Origin: Bacteroidota bacterium
GTDB taxonomy: Bacteria; Bacteroidota; Bacteroidia; Bacteroidales; Rikenellaceae
Assembly (NCBI GenBank): GCA_023443765.1
Contig: JAEZTA010000195.1
Span: 1 to 25,740, forward strand
Direction: 5' to 3'
DNA: 25,740 nt
Both the position numbers and the translations under genes were made by a program. The notes below the pieces were generated by a model. That model made no database searches. It had not been told where the DNA came from and saw only the letters and a program-made list of their open reading frames with translations. This document shows, one piece after another, positions 15,724 through 22,942 of the stretch; position 1 is the first letter of the stretch; each line of letters begins with the position of its first letter.

Positions 15724-17151
15724 CTAATTGCGGGGTTTGCCTCCGGGAACCGGTTCGGGTTTCTGCCACTCGGCCTTCATCGTGTAGGGCATGCGGAAAA
15801 CGTCGCCCTTGTCGTTGCAGAAATAGAGGTATGAAATGCTCAGGCTGTCCGGGTTGCCGTCGGCCCAGAAGGCGTAGAACTGCTTGTCGGCCCGAAGCGG
15901 CCGGCGCGCATAGCCGTGGTTGCGCGGGCTGTCGTGGGTCAGCGTGCGGACACGTTCCCACGTCTGGCCCTTGTTGCGGCTGCGCCACATCACCATCTCG
16001 CCGCCTGTGCCCCAGTACTGGGGACCTGCGTCGGTCGGTGCAACGACGGTCCACACGTCGTTGGCGTCGATCCAGAGGCTGCCGCTGTCGTAACAGTGCG
16101 TCGAGGTGGTGATCTCGCTGTAAACCCATTCGCGGCCGTCCCAGTGGACGGTGTGCCACTGGCGGATGCCGCCGTCGGGCCCCGTCAGGTGGTTGTCGCT
16201 CGTCAGGTAGAGGATCACGGGTTGTCCGTCCGTGCCGAAATTGATGTCCTTGATGTAGCAGTTGCGCTGTTCCGACTGGTAGTCGTGTACGAGCGCCGGG
16301 TTTTTCGAACGGGTGATGGGCAGCGCTATCGGTTTCCCTTCGATCGTCGTCCACGTCCGGCCCCAGTCCTCCGACTGGATGTAATAGATATTGGTGCGCG
16401 TGTCGACATTGCCGTTGATGTGGCGGTTGAAGCAGCACATCAGCTTGTCGCCGCAGAGGTTCGAGAATTGGTAGTGTCCCGACTTGGTCTCGCCCTCGTC
16501 CATGATCGAGGCGATCTGCCGGTAGTCGGACCATTCGCGGCCGTCGGGGCTGCTCTGGTAGAACAACTGCCGCACGCCGTCGTAGCGGGTGTAGAAGAGG
16601 AAAAATCCCTTTTCGGGGTGGTAATGCACCTGGGGATAGGTCATGATGCTTTCGTTGACATACTCGAATTCCGAGATGTCGTAGGGCTTTTTGCTGCGGT
16701 AGCGGATGCCCGGACGCTTGTTGGCGCGCCCGGCGACGAATACCCAGACGTATCCTTCCCGGTCGATCTGGATCGTGGGGTCGTCGTGGGGGTCGTAGAC
16801 GCCGTCCACGCCTTTGTCGAAGACCACGACCGGGCGGCGTAGCATCCCGGTTTTGTGGTCGTAACAACCCGCCATGCAGAGCAGGTATTTCTGCTCCTCG
16901 GAGGGTGTGCCGCCGTAGACGAAGAAGGTCTTGTCGACCTGGGGCGCATAGACCGCCATCGGGATGTGCTTCATCGTGTAGGTTCCCAACCCGCCCGAGT
17001 ATTTGGCCCCGTAGGCCGAACGGGCCTGCCCGATCGTGAACCAGATACCGCGGTATCCGTCGGCGGTTTGATTGTCCATCGAAGTGTGCTCCTGCGCTCC
17101 CGCGGCCCACACCGTGAGAACGAGTGCCAGTGACGCTAAAATTTTTTTCAT
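15724..17151 (-). CDS. BNR_4 repeat beta-propeller, candidate polysaccharide lyase (PL42-like)
   Basis: This 475-residue protein has a type I signal peptide (MKKILASLALVLTVWAAGAQ), so it is probably periplasmic. It begins with DGYRGIWFTIGQ and YSGGLGTYTMKHIPMAVYAP and contains propeller-blade repeats with Asp-box-like turns (QSSPDGREWSD, IQSEDWGRTWT, WRSRNKGQTWERV). This fits BNR_4 (PF15892). Several seven-bladed lyases have this general fold, including PL24/PL25 ulvan lyases and PL42 rhamnosyl-glucuronate lyases. A conserved-looking VYDPHDDPTIQID segment holds His122, which I suggest as the catalytic His. Its position between two unsaturated-uronate hydrolases, with no other lyase visible, supports a lyase role; this is inference. 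The ATG at 17151 is chosen because it opens the signal peptide. A non-catalytic or sialidase-like propeller remains possible. Confidence 0.7.
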   Translation of the reverse strand: MKKILASLALVLTVWAAGAQEHTSMDNQTADGYRGIWFTIGQARSAYGAKYSGGLGTYTMKHIPMAVYAPQVDKTFFVYGGTPSEEQKYLLCMAGCYDHKTGMLRRPVVVFDKGVDGVYDPHDDPTIQIDREGYVWVFVAGRANKRPGIRYRSKKPYDISEFEYVNESIMTYPQVHYHPEKGFFLFYTRYDGVRQLFYQSSPDGREWSDYRQIASIMDEGETKSGHYQFSNLCGDKLMCCFNRHINGNVDTRTNIYYIQSEDWGRTWTTIEGKPIALPITRSKNPALVHDYQSEQRNCYIKDINFGTDGQPVILYLTSDNHLTGPDGGIRQWHTVHWDGREWVYSEITTSTHCYDSGSLWIDANDVWTVVAPTDAGPQYWGTGGEMVMWRSRNKGQTWERVRTLTHDSPRNHGYARRPLRADKQFYAFWADGNPDSLSISYLYFCNDKGDVFRMPYTMKAEWQKPEPVPGGKPRN

Positions 17152-17153
17152 GG

Positions 17154-18341
17154 TTATTTCTGTGTTTTGTAGTTTTTCAGCCGGAGCAGCGCTTCGAGGA
17201 AATAGTAGTCGCCGTAGATGATCGGCACGTCGACCTGCGAACCGGCGGGTTTGGCCCCGACGCTGTGGTCGATCAGGAAGCCGCACTTCTCCCCGGCGGG
17301 AATCAGGTAACGGTCCGAAGCGAGCGACGTGAGGATTTTCCGGGCGGTCGCGTAATAGGATTTCTCCTTGCCGGGGGCGTATCGGGCCAGTTCGAGCAGT
17401 GCCGAGGCGGTGATGGCCGCCGCCGAAGCGTCGCGCGGCTCGTCGGGAATCCCGGGAGCGTCATAGTCCCAGTAGGGTACGAGGTCTTCGGGCAGGCGGG
17501 GATGGTTGATGAAGTATTCGGCGCATTTCACCGCGCGGTCCAGGTAACGTTTGTCGCCCGTTTCGCGGTAGCACATCGTGAAGCCGTAGAGCGCCCAGCT
17601 CTGGCCGCGCGACCAGGCCGATGCCGCCGAATAACCCTGCCCGCCTTTCTGTCCGGTGACGCGGCCTGTTCCGGCGTCGTAGCAGACGATGTGGAAACAA
17701 CTGTTGTCTGTGCGGAAGTGGTTTTTGAGGGTGTTGTCGGCATGGCGGACGGCAATGTCGTAATAGCGCTTGTCGCCCGTGAGTTTCGTGGCCATGAACA
17801 GCATTTCGAGGTTCATCATGTTGTCGATGATGACCCGGTAGGGATTCGGGTCGCCGTTTTTGTTGTCCCACGAGCGGATCAGCCCGACTGTGGGGCTGAA
17901 GCGGGTGAGCAGGGCGTCCGACGCGTCGATCAGCATCTGCCTGTACTGCTCCTCCCCCGTCAGCCGGTAGGCCGCGCCGCAGGGACAGCCTACCATGAAT
18001 CCCAGGTCGTGGGTTCGGGTGTAGTGGCGCAGTGTGTCGAGGGGCGCCGTGCGGCGGCGGGCCATGTCGAGCCACTTCGCGTCGTGTGTATATTCATAGA
18101 GGAACCAGATGTTGGCCGGGAAGAATCCGCTGATCCAGCCCCTTGCCGAATTGGTCTTGATGGTTTCGTCGGGATTCCACGAGGCCGGGAACTGGTCGGG
18201 CGAGGTCAGCAGCGAGTCCAGCAGGGCGGTCTGTCGTTCGGCGCGGGCAAAGGATTTGCGGACGATGCCCTGTGCTGCGGCATGCCCTGCGGCGGATGCG
18301 AGGAGGCAAAAGGTCAGTGCGAGTCGAAGCGTTCGTTTCAT
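17154..18341 (-). CDS. GH88 family unsaturated glucuronyl hydrolase, periplasmic
   Basis: This 395-residue enzyme has a signal peptide ending GHAAAQ. Its motifs are those of d-4,5-unsaturated beta-glucuronyl hydrolases (GH88): RGWISGFFPANIWFLYEY, RTHDLGFMVGC, RVIIDNMMNLEMLFMA, GYSAASAWSRGQSWALYGF, DASAAAITASALLELA, and VDVPIIYGDYYFLEALLRL at the end. The Asp pair corresponding to the Bacillus sp. GL1 UGL catalytic residues (D88/D149) is D112 and D173; the spacing of 61 is identical. It removes the unsaturated uronic acid from lyase products by hydration of the double bond. It is the first enzyme gene after the regulator, behind its own -7 element, and stops 2 bases before the BNR_4 gene starts. 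The ATG at 18341 opens the signal peptide. Confidence 0.95.
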   Translation of the reverse strand: MKRTLRLALTFCLLASAAGHAAAQGIVRKSFARAERQTALLDSLLTSPDQFPASWNPDETIKTNSARGWISGFFPANIWFLYEYTHDAKWLDMARRRTAPLDTLRHYTRTHDLGFMVGCPCGAAYRLTGEEQYRQMLIDASDALLTRFSPTVGLIRSWDNKNGDPNPYRVIIDNMMNLEMLFMATKLTGDKRYYDIAVRHADNTLKNHFRTDNSCFHIVCYDAGTGRVTGQKGGQGYSAASAWSRGQSWALYGFTMCYRETGDKRYLDRAVKCAEYFINHPRLPEDLVPYWDYDAPGIPDEPRDASAAAITASALLELARYAPGKEKSYYATARKILTSLASDRYLIPAGEKCGFLIDHSVGAKPAGSQVDVPIIYGDYYFLEALLRLKNYKTQK

Positions 18342-18367
18342 GGTCTTGGGGGTTGGTTTTGTCAATG

Positions 18368-18375
18368 CAAAGTTA
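18368..18375 (-). promoter_or_regulatory. -7 promoter element (TAnnTTTG) of the GH88-BNR_4-GH105 operon
   Basis: The minus strand reads TAACTTTG. Transcription would start near 18361, about 20 bases before the ATG at 18341. No clear TTG -33 is seen. It lies in the 111-base gap after the regulator gene. Confidence 0.6.
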
Positions 18376-18452
18376 TCCCGGCGGCGGTTAAACCTTCGGC
18401 ACGGAAGTCTTAAAAATATGACTGAGAATCTCAATCGGCCCTCCGGGAGGGG

Positions 18453-21400
18453 TCAGACCCCCCCCCGCGTTGCGTAGTCTTTCGGCGTAATTCCGAAATG
18501 CTGTTTGAAGCAGCGCGAGAAATGCGACTGCGAACTGAACCCCAGCAGGTCGGCCACCTCGTTGAGGCGGTACTCCCGGCTGCGGATCATTCCGGCAGCC
18601 CGGTTGAGGCGGTAGATCAGGATGAAGCTGTTCGGCGTGACGCCCGTCAGCGACTTGATCTTGCGGAAAAAGCTGGCGCGGCTCATGCACATTTCGCTGC
18701 TCAGGGCGTTGATGTTGAGCGTACTGTCCGAGATGCTGGCGTCGATCAGCCCGCGCAGTTTGTCCACGAAGGCCCGGTCGGCCGCGGAGAGTTTCACCTC
18801 TTCCGTTTCCGCTTCGGCGGAGGATTTGCCGGATTCGGAAAGGATCATCTCGCGCAGTTTGCTGCGTGTGGTCAGCAGGTTGCCGACTACGGTCTGGAGC
18901 AGTTCGGGGTTGAACGGCTTGGTCATGTAGACATCGGCGCCCTCCTGGTAACCCATGATCTTGTCCTGGTCGGTGACTTTCGCCGTGAGGATCACGACGG
19001 GAATGTGGCTCAGCACCACGTCGTTCCTGATCCTGCGGCAGAGTTCGTACCCGTCCATCTTCGACATCAGGACATCGGTGATCACCACGTCGGGCATTTC
19101 GGCGTTGATCAGGTCGAGCCCGTCGGCGCCGTTGTCGGCCACGAAGACATCGAACTGCGGGGCGAAAATCGAGCGGCAGTAGCGTTGCAGCTGCGGGTTG
19201 TCCTCGACGAGGACGATTTTAGGCCGCGGTTCCGGGTGTTCCCCGCCCTTCCCGGAGAGTTCGTCGCCCGGGAAAATCTCCTGAGCGGCCGCCGCCGTCA
19301 TGCCATCGATGAATTCGGCCGAGACGGTGGGTTCGCCGACCAGGTCGTACAGCGATTCGTCGACCGGGATGGCGAAGGTGAAGCACATGCCGCCTTCGGG
19401 GCGCACCTCGGCCGTGATGCTGCCTTTGTGGACCAGCAACAGTTGTTTTACATAGTGTAGCCCGATGCCCGTTCCGGCCGTGTTGCGTTCGCTCTGGGTC
19501 AGGCGCTTGTAACGTTCGAAGATAAGCCCGACATCCTCCTGGCTCATGCCGATGCCGTCGTCGGTGACGCTGACGACGAGGTAGTGCGACGCAGCCGCCG
19601 CGCCCGCGAGTTTTTCGGGAAGCGTGTCGGTGAGCGTCAGCGCCACGTCGACATGGCCGCCTTCGGGCGTGTATTTCAGGGCGTTGGACACGAGGTTCGA
19701 AAGTACCTTGCTGAATTTGTCGGCATCGACGGCTACGACCATCCGCCCCGGCGGCACGCTCGTCGTCCGCAGGTCTATGTTTTTTTCACGGGCGAGGCAG
19801 GCGAAACCGTCGACCAGGCGGTTGACATAGGGGATGATATCCTGCCGGCAGACCGACAGCGGAAGGGTGTCGTTTTCGATGCGGCTCAGGCTGAGCGTCT
19901 GGTCGATCAGTTTGAGCAACTGCTGGATGTTGTAATTGATCAGGTTGACCAACTCGCGCGAGCGTTTTTCGTCCGTAATGCCCGGCAGCATGTTCACCGG
20001 CCCGTAGATCAGCGAGAGCGGCGTACGCAGTTCGTGGGAGATGTTGGTGAAGAAATTGATCTTCATGTTGTTGAGCTCCTTCTCGCGTTCCAGCTCCGTG
20101 CGGGCCAGTTCGAGCTCCATCTTTTGCAGGCGGCGGCGCAGGTAGAGCCGGTTGGCGAACCAGGCCGCTCCGCCTGCCGCGGCGATGTAGAACAGGAAGG
20201 CATACCACGTCAGCAGCGGCGAGGGCTTGATGACGATTTCCAGCCGCCGCGGCTCCTCGTTCCAGAATCCGTCGGGGTTCTGGGCCTTCAGTTCGAAGGT
20301 GTAGTGCCCGGCGGGCAGGTGGGCATAGTTGGCGCTGCGGCGGTTCTCGACGTAATTCCACTCCTCGTCGATGTCGCCGCCGTGGAGCCGGTAGGCATAG
20401 CTGACGTTTTCCGGCGAAAGGAACGTCACGGCCTCGTAGTTGATGTCGATGTTACGCTGCTTGTGGTTGAGGACGATGCGTTCGGTGTCGTTGAGCAGTT
20501 TGGTGAGGACCTTGCCTTCCGCAGGGTGCTGGACAATGCTGTTGATGCGGATTTCCGTCAGCACGAGCGGCACGGGCGACTTTGCGATCCTGGAGATGAT
20601 GCGCGGCGGAGCGAACTGTGCCAGCCCCGTGTTGCCGCCGAAGTAGATCATGGTCGAGGTGTTGAGCGAGCAGTGGGGATAGAACTGTTGGGTCTGGAGC
20701 CTGTCGGACTGGAAATAGGTGGTGACACGCTCCGTCGAGGCGGTGATGAGCGAAAGTCCGTAGGAGGTGGCCACCCAGGTGTTGCCCTGGGGGTCCTGTG
20801 TGACGCCGGCGATCTCGTTGCTGGCGAAACCGTCGTGGAGCGTGTAGAGCCGGAATCCCTGCTGGGGATGGTAACGCAGCAGTCCGCCCGAGCGGGTGCC
20901 GATCCAGAGCGAACCGTCCTTGCTGCAGTAGAGGCAGGTCGGGCGCCGCAGAGCCGTGGCGGTCATGCTGTCGGTCGTTACGATGTAGGGCCGGGCGTCG
21001 AACTGCCGGGTGTCGACGGCATAGATGCCCTGCCCGGATACGGCGGCGAGCATCGTGGTGTCGTCGAGCTGCGCAACGTCCTGCACGTCGCACGCATTGA
21101 ATCCGACCTCCTGCATCCGGGTACCTTCCCAGAGGACCAGCCCCGAGCGGGTGGCGGCCCACACCCTGCGGCGGGCATCCTCGCAGAACCGGTTGACAAG
21201 AAGCCGGTCCGGTAGGAGCGTATGGCTGCGGATGTTTACGAGTTCCGTGGTGCATATGGCGATCCGGTCGTCGATGTTGACCCACAGGCGGTCGGACGAG
21301 TCGTAGTGGAGCGCCGTGATGCCGTTGCTTTCGAGCTGCTGCATGAACGGGCTGTTTTCCGTCGTATGCCACCGCACGGCTGATTCCCGGTTGTTGTAGC

Positions 21401-22508
21401 CCAGCAATCCTTTGTAGTGGCTGCCGATCCAGAGCGTGCCGTTTTTCTCGACCGTGATGGCGTTGATGTATTTGCCCAGCGTCTGCTTGCTCAGGCGTCC
21501 CATTTGGGTGAAATTCTTTTTGTGGACAAAGCGCACGGAGTATCCGCGGTCGGCCGTGCCGATCCAGACGTTGCCTTCGCTGTCGCTGAACCCGCAGTTG
21601 AAGTCGCTCGTGTAATTGAGTTTGTAGAAGCGGCCTACGACGTTGTGCTCGAAGCTGTGGTTCGAAAGGTCGATCGCGTGGATGTTGTCGCCCTGCGTGC
21701 CGATGTAGACCGTGCTCTGGGGTGCGGGCGTCAGCATCGTGACGTTGTATTCGGCGGCATGGGCCAGACACCGCAGCAACCGGGCGTCGGTCGTGGGGCG
21801 TCCCGTCGCGGGGTCGAGGGCCACGATGCCCTGCTCCGTGCCGAACCAGATGCGCCCCTGCTGGTCGCGGCATCCGCAGCGGAACAGGGTCGGGCGGGCG
21901 AGGACCACCGAGTCGCAGAGGTTCAGTTCGCGGTCGTATTTGAAGATGCCCTGCCCGTCGGTGCTTCCACCCCAGAAATAGCCCTGCAGGTCAGCTTCAA
22001 GCACCTGGGGGCGGTGGTAGGGCGAATCTTTCCGGGCCAGGACGGTGCGGCTGGCGGCGTCGAAAAGCACCATGCCCGCAGGTCCCGAGCAGACGATCTG
22101 CGAGCCGCTGTGGGTGATGTGGTGCAGCCCGCGTTCCGTCAGCAGGCGTTCGAAATTGTCGTACAGCGGATTGTAGATGCAGATGCCACCTGCCGTAGCG
22201 ATCCAGAGCGTACCTTCCTCGTCGATGCGGATGTCGTGAACCCGGTTGGCGGGGAGCGACGCCGGGTCGTCCGGCTCGCTCTGGTAGTAATAGTAGGTCT
22301 GGCCGTTGTAGCGGCAAAGCCCGTTGTCGGTCGCGATCCAGATGTAGCCGACCTTGTCCTGTGCAAAGCTGCGGATCGTCAGGTTGGGCAGGTGTTGTAC
22401 GGCCTGCGGATCGGCGGAGAGGTTCCCGCAGAGGCAGAGGAGCAGCGCCAGCAGGAGCAGGCGTCCGGTGGCCGGGGCGGATATGGCTGAAGGTCGGTTT
22501 CGGTTCAT
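18453..22508 (-). CDS. Hybrid two-component system sensor histidine kinase/response regulator (HTCS)
   Basis: This 1351-residue single-polypeptide regulator is typical of Bacteroidota PULs. After a signal peptide, residues about 45-640 form two periplasmic propellers of Reg_prop repeats (such as GYIWIATDNGLCRYN, GTLWIGSHYKGLLGYN, GSLWIGTRSGGLLRYHP). A Y_Y_Y domain follows at about 690-755, then a membrane helix near 765-788. The kinase has HisKA with FFTNISHELRTPLS (phospho-accepting His825) and an ATPase with NALKYTPEGG, DDGIGMS and TGIGLHYVK. A receiver domain has IVLVEDN, ITDVLMSKMDGYE (Asp1145) and a later Lys in MTKPF. An AraC-type HTH ends the protein. It would sense a released oligosaccharide and activate both flanking operons. 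The ATG at 22508 is chosen because a -7 element at 22539-22546 overlaps the earlier ATG. The last codons contain a run of nine G. Confidence 0.97.
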   Translation of the reverse strand: MNRNRPSAISAPATGRLLLLALLLCLCGNLSADPQAVQHLPNLTIRSFAQDKVGYIWIATDNGLCRYNGQTYYYYQSEPDDPASLPANRVHDIRIDEEGTLWIATAGGICIYNPLYDNFERLLTERGLHHITHSGSQIVCSGPAGMVLFDAASRTVLARKDSPYHRPQVLEADLQGYFWGGSTDGQGIFKYDRELNLCDSVVLARPTLFRCGCRDQQGRIWFGTEQGIVALDPATGRPTTDARLLRCLAHAAEYNVTMLTPAPQSTVYIGTQGDNIHAIDLSNHSFEHNVVGRFYKLNYTSDFNCGFSDSEGNVWIGTADRGYSVRFVHKKNFTQMGRLSKQTLGKYINAITVEKNGTLWIGSHYKGLLGYNNRESAVRWHTTENSPFMQQLESNGITALHYDSSDRLWVNIDDRIAICTTELVNIRSHTLLPDRLLVNRFCEDARRRVWAATRSGLVLWEGTRMQEVGFNACDVQDVAQLDDTTMLAAVSGQGIYAVDTRQFDARPYIVTTDSMTATALRRPTCLYCSKDGSLWIGTRSGGLLRYHPQQGFRLYTLHDGFASNEIAGVTQDPQGNTWVATSYGLSLITASTERVTTYFQSDRLQTQQFYPHCSLNTSTMIYFGGNTGLAQFAPPRIISRIAKSPVPLVLTEIRINSIVQHPAEGKVLTKLLNDTERIVLNHKQRNIDINYEAVTFLSPENVSYAYRLHGGDIDEEWNYVENRRSANYAHLPAGHYTFELKAQNPDGFWNEEPRRLEIVIKPSPLLTWYAFLFYIAAAGGAAWFANRLYLRRRLQKMELELARTELEREKELNNMKINFFTNISHELRTPLSLIYGPVNMLPGITDEKRSRELVNLINYNIQQLLKLIDQTLSLSRIENDTLPLSVCRQDIIPYVNRLVDGFACLAREKNIDLRTTSVPPGRMVVAVDADKFSKVLSNLVSNALKYTPEGGHVDVALTLTDTLPEKLAGAAAASHYLVVSVTDDGIGMSQEDVGLIFERYKRLTQSERNTAGTGIGLHYVKQLLLVHKGSITAEVRPEGGMCFTFAIPVDESLYDLVGEPTVSAEFIDGMTAAAAQEIFPGDELSGKGGEHPEPRPKIVLVEDNPQLQRYCRSIFAPQFDVFVADNGADGLDLINAEMPDVVITDVLMSKMDGYELCRRIRNDVVLSHIPVVILTAKVTDQDKIMGYQEGADVYMTKPFNPELLQTVVGNLLTTRSKLREMILSESGKSSAEAETEEVKLSAADRAFVDKLRGLIDASISDSTLNINALSSEMCMSRASFFRKIKSLTGVTPNSFILIYRLNRAAGMIRSREYRLNEVADLLGFSSQSHFSRCFKQHFGITPKDYATRGGV

Positions 22509-22538
22509 GGGGCGGTAGCTTGGCGGACGGTTTTGTAA

Positions 22539-22546
22539 CAAATGTA
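22539..22546 (-). promoter_or_regulatory. -7 promoter element (TAnnTTTG) of the HTCS gene
   Basis: The minus strand reads TACATTTG. Transcription would start near 22532, giving a leader of about 24 bases to the ATG at 22508. This excludes the alternative ATG at 22541. Confidence 0.6.
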
Positions 22547-22830
22547 GGGACTTTTTTGGGTATAAATGGTATACTGAAGTCGTTATTTTACCGGAGACGG
22601 ACTGTGCTTCAAGGCCCGGAAGTGGTGTGGTTCCGGCATTTTAGGGCTTACTACAAAGAAAGGCATTCCCCGGGGTTTATTTTTGTCTGCCCGTGTCAAA
22701 ATTTTGTCTTTCCGTTCAGGCGTAGCGACGCGCAGGAGAAGAATCTGCGATAACGATGCGACTGTGAAAACGCTCTTAAACGGCATTGGAGGTGCGATAA
22801 AGGCATGTGTATGCAGCTGCTCCGACACCT

Positions 22831-22858
22831 CCGGCGAGCTTCCCGCAGCACTCGCCGG
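22831..22858. promoter_or_regulatory. 8-bp inverted repeat upstream of the rightward promoter, candidate operator
   Basis: CCGGCGAG (22831-22838) and CTCGCCGG (22851-22858) form a perfect dyad with a 12-base spacer, ending 15 bases before the -33 TTG of the rightward promoter. That position suits an activator site, although a chance or transcript hairpin cannot be excluded. Confidence 0.42.
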
Positions 22859-22873
22859 GACCCTTACGCAGGC

Positions 22874-22904
22874 TTGCCGATGCCGCATTTTAATTTTATT
22901 TTTG
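22874..22904 (+). promoter_or_regulatory. Bacteroidota-type promoter (TTG-N20-TAnnTTTG) of the rightward operon
   Basis: TTG at 22874-22876 and TATTTTTG at 22897-22904 are separated by 20 bases, a full match to the -33/-7 consensus. Transcription would start near 22911. The leader to the ATG at 22943 is A/C-rich (AACAACAACCTAAATCC), as usual in this phylum, without a Shine-Dalgarno motif. Confidence 0.75.
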
Positions 22905-22942
22905 CTCGGAACAACAACCTAAATCCTACAATTCAACGCATT

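Larger units (their letters stand above)
22509..22942. other. Divergent control region between the HTCS and the second operon
   Basis: These 434 bases without a convincing gene separate the leftward regulator from the rightward lipoprotein operon. They hold a -7 element for the regulator (22539-22546), a full promoter for the rightward operon (22874-22904), an additional TATTTTTG match at 22678-22685 without a -33, a 6-bp dyad CCGGAA..TTCCGG (22616-22636) and an 8-bp dyad (22831-22858). It is a natural place for operator sites of the AraC-type regulator. Confidence 0.65.

Noticed and set aside
14555..17110. Minus-strand frame of about 850 codons overlapping the BNR_4 and GH105 genes
   Set aside because: It is out of frame with two well-supported enzymes and is Arg/Pro-rich low-complexity translation without motifs.
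18437..18455. GC-rich near-palindrome after the HTCS stop as a terminator
   Set aside because: The possible stem is only about four pairs with a small loop and has no adjacent T-run, so termination is not supported.
19584..21215. Plus-strand frame of about 540 codons opposite the HTCS
   Set aside because: Antisense shadow of the HTCS propeller, Y_Y_Y and kinase region; no protein features.
22361..22753. Small plus-strand frame across the divergent region
   Set aside because: It begins inside the HTCS gene on the other strand, has no recognisable features and covers likely promoter DNA.
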